Source of the DNA: Xanthobacter aminoxidans
GTDB taxonomy: Bacteria > Pseudomonadota > Alphaproteobacteria > Rhizobiales > Xanthobacteraceae
Length of the DNA stretch: 39,839 nt
Reading direction: 5' to 3'
NCBI RefSeq assembly: GCF_023571765.1
Contig: NZ_JAMJXC010000029.1
Location: 1 to 39,839, forward strand
Shown here: piece by piece, positions 25,647 through 32,844 of the stretch
Layout of the letters: every line of letters starts with the position of its first letter
Position numbering within the stretch: the first letter of the stretch is position 1
The notes under the pieces: model-generated
Database searches by the model: none
Told to the model about the DNA's origin: nothing
Seen by the model: the letters and a program-made list of their open reading frames with translations, nothing else
Made by a program: the position numbers and the translations under genes

Positions 25647-25676
25647 CTAGACGTTTCGTTTGGTCATGGCCAAACG
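25647..25676. promoter_or_regulatory. CTAGACGTTTCGT motif joined to a 20-bp palindrome
   Basis: CTAGACGTTTCGT (25647-25659) repeats the motif upstream of dmfA1 with 12 of 13 bases identical. It overlaps CGTTTGGtcatggCCAAACG (25657-25676), a palindrome with perfect 7-bp arms. It is a likely protein-binding site in the divergent control region. Confidence 0.5.
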
Positions 25677-25732
25677 AATGGCTGCTCCGCGTTCTTTCGC
25701 TAGCGCAAATTCGTCAGCCCCCTTTAAATAAA

Positions 25733-25746
25733 GTCACAATCGTGAC
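25733..25746. promoter_or_regulatory. perfect palindrome GTCAC-AATC-GTGAC
   Basis: An inverted repeat with 5-bp arms, about 100 bp before the response-regulator start. A possible -10 (TAGATA, 25757-25762) lies downstream, so the palindrome would overlap the -35 region. The promoter assignment is weak; the symmetry is clear. Confidence 0.45.
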
Positions 25747-25787
25747 AGAAGGATCCTAGATAACCTCGTGGGTGCGCAGGCTCGGTT

Positions 25788-25803
25788 GACGCGATATCGC
25801 GTC
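25788..25803. promoter_or_regulatory. 16-bp perfect palindrome upstream of the response-regulator gene
   Basis: GACGCGATATCGCGTC is perfectly self-complementary and ends 41 bp before the ATG at 25845. Position and symmetry suggest an operator for autoregulation, or a site of another dimeric regulator. Confidence 0.5.
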
Positions 25804-25844
25804 GGGGGCGTCAACGGCCGTCGGAAGCAGCGATCGCTGACCAT

Positions 25845-26570
25845 ATGAAGATCCTCATCGCAGATGACCATTGGGTGGTCCGTCAATCGCTAAAGCAGGT
25901 CATGCGGCGCCTGCGTCAGAAGCTCGAAATCTTCGAGGCAGAGACCTTCGATGAGGCAGCAGTCCTGCTCGTCGAGCATCCGGACATCGACCTGGTGCTC
26001 ATCGATCTGGTCATGCCCGGCTTCAATGCCTTTGACGGCCTGCACAAGCTGCGAACGAATTTTCCCGACGTGCCCGTGGTGGTAATCTCGGTTCACGAGG
26101 ATGTCGACCACGTACTGCGCTCCGTCGAGCACGGCGTCATCGGCTACGTCCCGAAATCCGCTGGCGGCCCCGAGATAGAGCGCGCTCTCGAGCGGGTGCT
26201 TGGTGGAGAGGTGAGCTTTCCACGGAGGATCATCGAACGCTCGGCGGGGGCGAACACGGCGAAGCCCGCCGCCGATCCGGCCCCTGCGACCGTCGCGGCG
26301 TCGGCGCCGGCTTTTCCCCCCGGTGCATCCCCAGCCACCACGACCGCCGAGCCGCGCGACGAACTGGACCTGCTCACGCCGCGTGAGCGCGACGTCCTCG
26401 GCCTGCTTGGCCGCGGCTATTCCGTGAAGCGCATTGCCGAGGAGTTCGAGCTCAGCAGCCAGACGGTCCGGGTGCATCTGGGAAATGCGATGCGTAAGCT
26501 CAACATCCGCGATAGGGCCGCAGCGGTGCACTACGCCATCGGCCGCTTCGGCGCGGGGGAGCACGTCTGA
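25845..26570 (+). CDS. NarL/FixJ-type response regulator
   Basis: A 241-residue regulator. The receiver domain (1-120) has the acidic pair D7/D8 in ILIADDHW, the phospho-acceptor D54 in LVLIDLVMPG, Ser101-type switch region VVVISVHED, and K129 in YVPKSA. A Pro/Ala-rich linker (about 142-170) leads to a LuxR-type HTH (LTPRERDVLGLLGRGYSVKR to NIRDRAAAVHYA). It lies 1 bp upstream of the histidine kinase start and is divergent from urtA. It most likely activates or represses the urt-dmf-ure cluster in response to the kinase (inference from context). Confidence 0.92.
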   Translation: MKILIADDHWVVRQSLKQVMRRLRQKLEIFEAETFDEAAVLLVEHPDIDLVLIDLVMPGFNAFDGLHKLRTNFPDVPVVVISVHEDVDHVLRSVEHGVIGYVPKSAGGPEIERALERVLGGEVSFPRRIIERSAGANTAKPAADPAPATVAASAPAFPPGASPATTTAEPRDELDLLTPRERDVLGLLGRGYSVKRIAEEFELSSQTVRVHLGNAMRKLNIRDRAAAVHYAIGRFGAGEHV

Positions 26571-26571
26571 C

Positions 26572-28143
26572 GTGAGCGATCCGCCTGTCCCTGCCGGGTC
26601 GGTCCACCTCAGTGAGATCTTCGCCGGACTGGATATACTCCCGTTCGGCGTGCTGATCTGGTCCCGTGAACGGCAGCTGGTCTATGCGAATGATCGCTTC
26701 CGGCGTAGCTGGGATCTTCCGGTGCGAATCGGCATCACATTCGAGGCGTTCATTGCCACCATGGCGCATTCGCGTGAATGCGTGCTGCCGACGGATGCCG
26801 ACACATGGGAGCGCGAGCAGATCGCGGCCTTCGGCGCGGAAAGCAGCGCGGATTACCTGTTCGCCGCCGGCACGGTGCTGAATGTGACTCAGGCGCCGAC
26901 CGCGTCTGGCGGCATGACGATGTCGTTTTCGGACGTGACCGCGGTGAAGAGCAACGAGCGGGCGCTCCAGCTAGCGAAGGAGACCGCGGAGGCGACCGAC
27001 GAGGCCAAGTCGCGGTTTCTGCGGGCCGCAAACCATGACCTGCGCCAGCCGCTCGCCTCCCTGAAGATCCTTATCTACAATTGCATTCGCGAGGAGGATC
27101 CCGAGCATCGTTCCGACATGCTGCATGCCATGGAGATCGCCACCTCCATCATGGAGGACCTGCTGGGCGCGCTTCTTCAGATAGGCCAGCTCGATGCCGG
27201 CCGCGTCGAGCCTCGCATCACCTCGTTCCAGCTGTCACAGTTGTTCGAGCGGCTCGACGTCCAGTTCCGCCATCAGGCGCGCGAGAAGGGGCTTCGCCTG
27301 GTCTTTGTGCCGCCGCACGGCACGATTGCAACCGACCGCGCCCTGCTCGAACGCATCCTGAGCAATTTCGTCGCCAATGCCGTTCGTTTCACCGAGGTCG
27401 GCGGCATCGTCGTCGGCTGCCGGCGCGAGGCGAACGGCCTACGCATCGAGGTGGTGGATACGGGACGCGGCATCCGCCCGGAGGACCGCGAACGCGTATT
27501 CGACGAGTTCTTCCGCTCGGAAGAACAGCGCGGGCAGAAGAGCGGCCTCGGCCTCGGCCTCAATATCGTCAAGCGTCTGGCCGACTTGCTTGAGCTTCCC
27601 GTCCGCCTTCGTTCGGAAGTTGGCCGCGGGTCGATCTTCTCGGTCACGGTCCCGCTGGGAAACATCTGGCACAGCGTCGCGAACGAGGTGGAGATTAGCG
27701 AAACCGTCGCCGGCGAGTTCGTCGGCACGTCAGTCATACTGGTCGAGGACGACGATATCCTGCGCGAGACCATGACCCAGCTGCTACGGCGTTGGGGCAT
27801 CGACGTGCATGCGGCGGCGGACGAGGCCGAGGCCATCCGGCTGATCGAAAGCGGGGTGTCACCGCGATTGATCGTGGCCGATTACAACCTCAAGGCCCGC
27901 ATGGGTGTGGACGTGGTGGAGCGGCTGCGCCGGGCCGTCGGCGCCGACGTGTCGGCGATGATCGTCACGGCCGATGCCGAGCCCCGCGTCATCGAGAGCA
28001 TCCGCAGCGCTGGGTTGCCAGTGCTGGTGAAGCCGGTCAGCCCGCCGCGGCTGCGCGTGCTGATGCACAATCTGCTGTTCGAGCCTTCGCTGGTGACGGT
28101 CGGTGAGCCGACATCGGCTCCGCCTCGGAGACACATGCCGTGA
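26572..28143 (+). CDS. soluble hybrid histidine kinase with PAS and receiver domains
   Basis: A 523-residue kinase without membrane segments or signal peptide. A PAS-like domain (about 15-130; GVLIWSRERQLVYANDRF) is followed by a short coiled linker. The H-box FLRAANHDLRQPLASLKI has the phospho-accepting H155; the N-box is SNFVANAVRFT (264-274), the G1 box DTGRGI and the G2 box GLGLGLNIVK. The C-terminal receiver (from about 386) has D437 in LIVADYNLK and K487 in LVKPV. GTG at 26572 has a GGGGGAG site and starts 1 bp after the response-regulator stop. It overlaps the next gene by GTGA. As a cytosolic kinase it probably gets its input from the co-encoded binding-protein homologue. Confidence 0.9.
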   Translation: MSDPPVPAGSVHLSEIFAGLDILPFGVLIWSRERQLVYANDRFRRSWDLPVRIGITFEAFIATMAHSRECVLPTDADTWEREQIAAFGAESSADYLFAAGTVLNVTQAPTASGGMTMSFSDVTAVKSNERALQLAKETAEATDEAKSRFLRAANHDLRQPLASLKILIYNCIREEDPEHRSDMLHAMEIATSIMEDLLGALLQIGQLDAGRVEPRITSFQLSQLFERLDVQFRHQAREKGLRLVFVPPHGTIATDRALLERILSNFVANAVRFTEVGGIVVGCRREANGLRIEVVDTGRGIRPEDRERVFDEFFRSEEQRGQKSGLGLGLNIVKRLADLLELPVRLRSEVGRGSIFSVTVPLGNIWHSVANEVEISETVAGEFVGTSVILVEDDDILRETMTQLLRRWGIDVHAAADEAEAIRLIESGVSPRLIVADYNLKARMGVDVVERLRRAVGADVSAMIVTADAEPRVIESIRSAGLPVLVKPVSPPRLRVLMHNLLFEPSLVTVGEPTSAPPRRHMP

Positions 28144-29414
28144 ACACGCTCTCTGAACCCGTTCCCATTGGCAGTATGGTGCCGCTTACCGGCCCTTCGG
28201 CGGCAGACGGCGCCGAGTTCCGCAAGGGGATGATCCTCGCTGTGGAGGAGCTCAATGCCCGCGGCGGGCTGCTCGGTCGGCCGATAAAGCCGATCTTCGC
28301 CGATACCTGCCGCCAGACGGCGGAAGAAGTCGTCGGTGCGGCTCGGTGGCTGATCGAGAAGCACAAGGTCCACGCCATCGTTAACGGCTACAATATTGGC
28401 CCGCAGAACTCGGAATACGAGCCGATTGCGGATGCGGGAATCATCTATGTCCACGCAAATACGCTGTTGCAGCACCACGACACTGTCATGAGCGACCCTG
28501 ATCGCTATTTCGGCTGCTTTATGGCGGATCCGGCGGACTACTGGTACGGGCCCGGGTTTATCAAGTTCATATCGTGGTTGCGCGATTCCGGGCAATGGAC
28601 GCCGCACTCCAATCGCATCGCCATCATCTCCGGCTCGAAGCCCTATAGTATCGTCATCGCCAATGCGATGGCGAAGGCGGCGGCCGATTTCGGCTGGCAG
28701 GTGGCCTTCGGGCCGAAGATCGTGCAGACTCCGACCCACCACTGGCGGGATGTGCTGGAGGAAGTGCGTTGCACTAATCCCGCCGTGCTCGCGAACACGC
28801 ATTTCTATGCGGTCGACCTCGCGCATTTCCAACGGCAGTTTCGGGCCAACCCCATGGATTGCATAGTCTATCTGCAATACGGTGCAATGCACCGCACCTT
28901 CAACGACATCGCCCAAGAGGCCTGCGACGGGATTATCGTCTCCTCGGTGATCGGCCTTCTGCGCGATGAAATGGGCAAGCGCTTCGAGACCCGCTACAAT
29001 GCGCGCTTTGGCGAGGGCTCGACCGCGACGATCGGCTGCCAGTCCTACAGCAACATGCACCACTATGCGGTAGCAGCCGCTATGGCGGGCGGTTCCGGCC
29101 CGCCCGGCGATTTCGAGCAGAACCGCAAGGTTGCCTTCGCTCTCAAAGGCATGATCTACCGTAGCGTCCACGGCACGATCCGCTACCATCCCGACTGGCA
29201 GGCGGTGGTTCCCTACCCCGTGGTGACGCACGATCCCTCTCTCGGAATGCCCCACATTTTCTACCAGATCCAGGACTACCGGAAATCGTTGTCTATGATC
29301 GCGCCGGAGCCCTACAATACTGAACGTTTCATCTATCCGCCCTGGATGAGCGGCCGGACGACAGCAGTGAAGCCGGCCACTTCCCAAAACCCGCGTGGCC
29401 TCATAGGTTTTTGA
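28140..29414 (+). CDS. cytoplasmic type-1 periplasmic-binding-protein homologue, putative amide/urea sensor
   Basis: A 424-residue protein of the Peripla_BP_5/6 (AmiC/NhhC/UrtA) fold. The first strand and helix read PIGSMVPLTGPSAADGAEFRKG, then AVEELNARGGLLGRPIKPIF. There is no signal peptide: the domain begins within 10 residues of GTG at 28140. Like AmiC of Pseudomonas aeruginosa it should therefore bind a small amide in the cytoplasm and talk to a regulator. It is coupled to the kinase gene by GTGA. I infer a three-part sensor (binding protein, soluble hybrid kinase, NarL regulator) for the substrate of the adjacent cluster. A metabolic role is not excluded. Confidence 0.85.
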   Translation: MNTLSEPVPIGSMVPLTGPSAADGAEFRKGMILAVEELNARGGLLGRPIKPIFADTCRQTAEEVVGAARWLIEKHKVHAIVNGYNIGPQNSEYEPIADAGIIYVHANTLLQHHDTVMSDPDRYFGCFMADPADYWYGPGFIKFISWLRDSGQWTPHSNRIAIISGSKPYSIVIANAMAKAAADFGWQVAFGPKIVQTPTHHWRDVLEEVRCTNPAVLANTHFYAVDLAHFQRQFRANPMDCIVYLQYGAMHRTFNDIAQEACDGIIVSSVIGLLRDEMGKRFETRYNARFGEGSTATIGCQSYSNMHHYAVAAAMAGGSGPPGDFEQNRKVAFALKGMIYRSVHGTIRYHPDWQAVVPYPVVTHDPSLGMPHIFYQIQDYRKSLSMIAPEPYNTERFIYPPWMSGRTTAVKPATSQNPRGLIGF

Positions 29415-29479
29415 GCGTCAACAACCTGCGCCAGCACGGCCGCAGCGGACCTAGAATTTTCCATGGCCAGATGGCCTAG

Positions 29480-30310
29480 GCTCAGGACCTATTAATTGCG
29501 TTCTGGATGTGATTCACAGTCTCCATTGAGGAGGCCGTCATGGGTGATTTGTTCCTGTTGAGCGCGCGTCAGATGGCTCGGATCTCGCCGTTTTTCCCGT
29601 TGGCCCATGGGGTGCCGCGAGTCGATGACCGCCGGGTGGTGAGCGGCATCGTCTATGTGATCCGCAACGGCCTGCAATGGAAGGATGCGCCGAAGGACTA
29701 CGGCCCGCACAAGACGCTGTATAACCGCTTCATCCGCTGGAGCCGGCTCGGGGTCTTCGACCGGATCTTCGCCAACCTCGCCGGCGAAGGGCCGAGACCC
29801 GAGCGCATCATGATCGATGCCACCCACCTGAAGGCCCACCGCACGGCGGCAAGCCTGCTTAAAAAGGGGATGTTCCCCGTCGTATCGGGCGCACCAAAGG
29901 CGGCCTGAACTCCAAGCTCCACACCGTCTGCGACGGCGAGGGCCGGCCGATCATCATGGTGCTGTCCGAGGGCCAGATGAGCGACCACAAGGGCGCCCGC
30001 CTCGTCCTCGATGCCTTGCCGCCGGCGAGATGCCTGATCGCCGACCGGGGCTACGACAGTGCCTGGTTCCGCGAGGCACTGGCCGCCAAGTGCATCGATC
30101 CCTGCATTCCTTCATCGCGGAGCCGCAAGCGGCCCTATCCCTACGACAAAACCCTCTACCGGCAGCGCCACAAGGTCGAGAACCTGTTCGCCAAGCTCAA
30201 GGACTGGCGCCGCATCGCCACACGCTACGAACGATGCGCTCACACCTTCTTCTCTGCCATCTGCATCGCAGCCACCGTCATCTTCTGGCTCTGATCAATG
30301 AGGCCTGAGC
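29480..30310 (+). mobile_element. IS5-family (IS427 group) element with CTAG target duplication
   Basis: The 831-bp element begins GCTCAGGACCT at 29480. Its right end, read in reverse from 30310, begins GCTCAGGCCT. A CTAG duplication flanks it at 29476-29479 and 30311-30314. The transposase is encoded in two overlapping frames, as in the IS427 group. The intact ends and duplication point to a fairly recent insertion, 62 bp after the sensor gene stop. Confidence 0.88.
29540..30294 (+). CDS. IS5-family transposase made by programmed -1 frameshift (two frames)
   Basis: Frame one starts at ATG 29540 after an ideal GAGGAGG site and covers the DUF4096-type N-terminal domain (RRVVSGIVYVIRNGLQWKDAP) and the first Asp region (RIMIDATHLKAHRTAASL). 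At 29859-29869 a TTAAAAAGGGG slippery run allows a -1 shift. The second frame then reads RIGRTKGGLNSKLHTVCDGEG, followed by LIADRGYDSAWF and KRPYPYDKTLYRQRHKVENLF, holding the second Asp and the Glu. Frame one alone stops at 29908. The composite protein is about 250 residues. This organisation is normal for the IS427 group, so it is probably active rather than broken. Confidence 0.85.
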
Positions 30311-30402
30311 CTAGGGGGGTGACCTCTCAAACACACTGCGGCTATTTCGGAACCCGCTCCACGTAGGAAGTGGCGGCGAGACTTCAAGCCCCGCCTGGCG
30401 CT

Positions 30403-30711
30403 TTACAGATCGTCGCTGAGCGCACCTTCCATGAAGCGGCCGCCGTAGAACACGCCCAGGATCTCCACCACCTTCCCCGTGATCCGGTAGGCAATCGATA
30501 TCCGACGCCGGAATGAGAGCACGCGCACACCAGGTCCAACCTCCGGCCGGAGGGGTGCCCGCTCCGGCATCTCCGCCAGGCGCGCGCATTGCTCCTCGAT
30601 CTTCAGAACATATCCAAGGGCCACGTCCGCGCCGCCGCGCTCGCTGATATAGGTGTAAAGCTGATCAAGCGCCTCGGCCGCCCGGGGGCGGAATACGACC
30701 TTAAACGCCAC
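30403..30711 (-). CDS. parE: ParE/RelE-family toxin
   Basis: A 102-residue protein with the ParE fold: VVFRPRAAEALDQLYTYISERGG at the N-terminus (the family helix pair), RPEVGPGVRVLSFRRRISIAYRI in the strands and EILGVFYGGRFMEGAL at the C-terminus. ParE toxins poison DNA gyrase; RelE relatives cleave mRNA. The conserved Arg/strand pattern and Tyr/Gly-Gly-Arg end favour ParE. GTG at 30711 lies inside the end of the antitoxin gene (11-bp overlap), the normal coupled order. Confidence 0.88.
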   Translation of the reverse strand: MAFKVVFRPRAAEALDQLYTYISERGGADVALGYVLKIEEQCARLAEMPERAPLRPEVGPGVRVLSFRRRISIAYRITGKVVEILGVFYGGRFMEGALSDDL

Positions 30712-30976
30712 GCTCGGCCGCTTTCGCTTCCTCCTGGTGGCGCCGCTTCAGCCGCGCAAACACATCCTCCGACGGGACGCTTGGCCGCGAATCATCGAGG
30801 GCTTTGCGGACTTCCTCCCGCATATATGCATCCAGCGCCGCCTGTTCCCGCTCCAGAGCCCGCACCCCGGCGCGCAGAACCTCGCTCGTGGACGCATAGC
30901 GCCCGGACACCCGCAGAGCATCGACCCGCTCCGCCATGTCGCCCAGCGTGACCGTCACCGGTTTACTCGTTCTCAT
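30701..30976 (-). CDS. parD: ParD-family antitoxin
   Basis: A 91-residue ribbon-helix-helix antitoxin: PVTVTLGDMAERVDALRVSG, then YASTSEVLRAGVRALEREQ, then an acidic-basic C-terminal tail that would wrap the toxin. ATG at 30976 is chosen; AAAGGG lies about 8 bp upstream, and the longer frame from 31054 crosses the operator. It precedes parE with an 11-bp overlap. A perfect palindrome at 31013-31027 is the likely autoregulatory operator. Confidence 0.88.
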   Translation of the reverse strand: MRTSKPVTVTLGDMAERVDALRVSGRYASTSEVLRAGVRALEREQAALDAYMREEVRKALDDSRPSVPSEDVFARLKRRHQEEAKAAERGV

Positions 30977-31012
30977 GTTCGCACCCTTTCTTTCCTCCCT
31001 TATAGCACACGA

Positions 31013-31027
31013 TATGACACTGTCATA
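31013..31027 (-). promoter_or_regulatory. operator palindrome of the parDE pair
   Basis: TATGACACTGTCATA is a perfect inverted repeat (7-bp arms, 1-base centre), 37 bp upstream of parD. A minus-strand -10 TATAAG lies at 31004-30999, and the palindrome covers the -35 position. This is the expected layout for repression by a ParD-ParE complex. Confidence 0.65.
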
Positions 31028-31096
31028 CTGACAACACGCCGTTGCGCTGTGCAATAGGCAAGGGGCGGGGCATCGCCGTCGAAGGTGGCGCAGCGG

Positions 31097-31390
31097 CTAA
31101 CTCTTGCCGAACACCCGACCCCAGAAGCCGGGCTCCTTCGCGGGGCCAGGTTGGCGGCTCGCCGCTTGCGGCTGGTGCCATGCGGCCGGGAGATCGGGGC
31201 TTCGATCCTTGGCCGGCTCTTGCGGCCGCTCCTGCGAGGGCGTTGGGGCTTTGCGCAGGGCTTCCGCGGCGACTTTCCCAAGAAGGTCGGTCAGCTCCTG
31301 CTCAAAGCCGATGGTGACGTCTGTCTCCCCGCTTCTGGCTTGCCCGATCTCGTGCAGTAGGACGGCGCGTAGGCCTCTGAACTGATGGGG
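31097..31390 (-). pseudogene. C-terminal fragment of an unknown protein
   Basis: The minus-strand frame reads RGLRAVLLHEIGQARSGE, then ELTDLLGKVAAEALRKA, a Pro/Gln-rich linker, and the terminus GFWGRVFGKS with a proper stop at 31097. Composition and heptad-like helices look like real protein. Upstream it runs into IS1111-type sequence beginning near 31385, so the 5' part is missing. I do not recognise the family. A Pro-rich tail ending in an aromatic/basic motif is seen in some plasmid transfer proteins, but that is too weak to name it. Confidence 0.45.
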
Positions 31391-31535
31391 TGGATACCCC
31401 CTCCGACCAGCATCGTATGATGTCTGCGCAGCGCCTTGGGGCGCTTTCAGGGGAGGAGCACATGCCAGATGTTCATGTCCTCGCGATCGACCTGGCCAAG
31501 CGGAGCTTCCAGGTATGCGGCACGGATCGGGGCTG
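31385..31535 (+). mobile_element. IS1111-type left-end remnant, inverted relative to the full copy
   Basis: About 150 bp, starting at the GGGGTGGATACCCCCTCC end and running through the ribosome-binding site GGGGAGGAGCAC and the first 24 codons (MPDVHVLAIDLAKRSFQVCG). It is almost identical to the left end of the complete element on the opposite strand (32927 down to about 32775). It stops where the complete copy begins. It is a truncated second copy and, with the full copy, makes an inverted repeat. Confidence 0.85.
31462..31533 (+). pseudogene. N-terminal scrap of an IS1111-type transposase
   Basis: From ATG at 31462 the frame encodes the same first 24 residues (ending CGTDRG) as the transposase on the minus strand at 32844. 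It then changes into unrelated sequence at the border with the complete IS. Only the first catalytic Asp of the DEDD domain (AIDLAK) is left, so it is non-functional. Confidence 0.8.
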
Positions 31536-31554
31536 GGCGTGTGTGGATGCCCCC

Positions 31555-31830
31555 GGTTTTGCAAGGGGATTTTCTGACGGACTTGGGCAGCTTGGAGCTT
31601 CTATCGGTCGTGTGTCAGGCCTCTGGTCGTGGCCTGTGCCACGGGGCCGGTATGCAGTTCGAAGAACAGGGTCCACATCGGTTCAGAGAGCTTTGCGCTC
31701 GAGCCCCGGGACTGGTTTTCCCCGTCCTGAACATTGAAGTCCTTGCCGCATAGGTCGTCAGTCGATCTCCTTGCCGGGACCTCACAGCCCCGAGGCGCTT
31801 GCTGATTTGCCTTCGCTGGAAGGCCTCCGC
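31555..31830 (-). ncRNA. candidate IS1111 guide RNA (seekRNA/bridge RNA) region
   Basis: The 276 bases between the right subterminal repeat and the transposase stop have no coding sign. They contain structured segments, for example a CGTGGC-CTGT-GCCACG hairpin at 31628-31643. In IS1111 elements the guide RNA is made from this 3' non-coding part; in the IS110 group it is from the 5' side. Limits and loops cannot be fixed by eye, so only the region is given. Confidence 0.45.
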
Positions 31831-32844
31831 TCACGCCATCCTGTAGTTCTGTTCGCGGGTCATCATTGCCCAGATGTTGCGGGCCATCTTGTTGGCCAGG
31901 GCGACGGCGGCGACCATGCGCGGCTTGCGCCCAACAAGGCGCCCGAGCCAGCTGTCCGGAGGGATGCCCTTGCGGACGATCCATCGGATCCGGCTCATGG
32001 CGCCGACGATCAGAAGTTTGCGGATGTCGGTCTGTCCCATCTTACTGACCCCGCCGAGCCGCGTCTTGCCGCCCGTCGATCGCTGCTTCGGCACAAGCCC
32101 CAGCCAGGCCGCGAAGGTCCTGCCGCTCGAGAAGGCACGCAGATCGGGGGCGAAGGCGAGGACGGCGCCCGCCGTGACAGGACCGACACCGGGGACCGTG
32201 CAGAGACGGCGCATCTCGGCATTCTCCCGGGTCGCGTCCCTGAGCCGACCATACAGCTCATCGATCTTGCGCGTGAGAACATCGATCTGGTCGAGGTAGA
32301 GCTGGACGATCTCCCTGACGGTGTCCGGCACCTCCGCCCTTGCTTCAGCGAGCAGTTCGATGATCTGCTTGAGGTGAGCGGGTCCTTGGGCGACGACCAG
32401 CCCGAACTCCGCCAGATGGCCCCGCAGGGCATTGATCAGTTGGGTGCGCTGGCGGACGAAGCACTGGTGGGTCCTGAAGGCCACAGCACGTGCCTGATGC
32501 TCGGCGCTCTTGACCGCCACGCAATGCATGTTCGGACGCAGCGCCGCTTCGGCGATCGCGGCTGCGTCAGCGGCATCATTCTTCTGTCGCTTCACAAACG
32601 GCTTCACGTAGATCGGCGGGACCAGCCGCACGTCATGTCCAAGGCCTTGTGCAACCCGGCCCCAATAGTGGCTCGTGGCGCAGGCCTCCATCGCCACGAT
32701 GCAGGGCGGTTGCGCATTCAACAACTGGATCAGCTTCGACCGGGACACCGTCCGGTTGAACAGAACCGCCCCGCCCCGATCCGTGCCGCACACCTGGAAG
32801 CTCCGCTTGGCCAGGTCGATCGCGAGGACATGAACATCTGGCAT
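31831..32844 (-). CDS. IS1111-group DEDD transposase
   Basis: A 337-residue protein. The N-terminal RuvC-like DEDD domain carries VLAIDLAKRSFQV (first Asp), VAMEACATSHYWG (Glu) and KNDAADAAAIAEAALRP (the two Asp). A coiled-coil middle (DQIDVLTRKIDELYGRLRDA) follows. The C-terminal Tnp domain has VPGVGPVTAGAVLAF and FAAWLGLVPKQRSTGGK, with the catalytic Ser region. ATG at 32844 has GGGGAGGAG 4 bp upstream. All four acidic residues are present. A truncated copy of its first 24 codons lies inverted at 31462. Confidence 0.9.
   Translation of the reverse strand: MPDVHVLAIDLAKRSFQVCGTDRGGAVLFNRTVSRSKLIQLLNAQPPCIVAMEACATSHYWGRVAQGLGHDVRLVPPIYVKPFVKRQKNDAADAAAIAEAALRPNMHCVAVKSAEHQARAVAFRTHQCFVRQRTQLINALRGHLAEFGLVVAQGPAHLKQIIELLAEARAEVPDTVREIVQLYLDQIDVLTRKIDELYGRLRDATRENAEMRRLCTVPGVGPVTAGAVLAFAPDLRAFSSGRTFAAWLGLVPKQRSTGGKTRLGGVSKMGQTDIRKLLIVGAMSRIRWIVRKGIPPDSWLGRLVGRKPRMVAAVALANKMARNIWAMMTREQNYRMA

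Larger units (their letters stand above)
25291..25844. other. divergent control region between urtA and the response-regulator gene
   Basis: A 554-bp gene-free stretch that holds at least four clean palindromes and six CTAG tetranucleotides. It must contain the promoters for the minus-strand urt-dmf-ure cluster and the plus-strand sensor operon. I see no credible ORF here; short open frames do not match families. Confidence 0.8.

Noticed and set aside
25386-25703. 105-codon plus-strand ORF in the divergent control region
   Set aside because: It overlaps the palindromes and CTAG motifs, has no ribosome-binding site and no similarity to a known family.
27882-29387. 501-codon minus-strand frame opposite the sensor gene
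   Set aside because: Shadow of the binding-protein homologue; no motifs and no ribosome-binding site.
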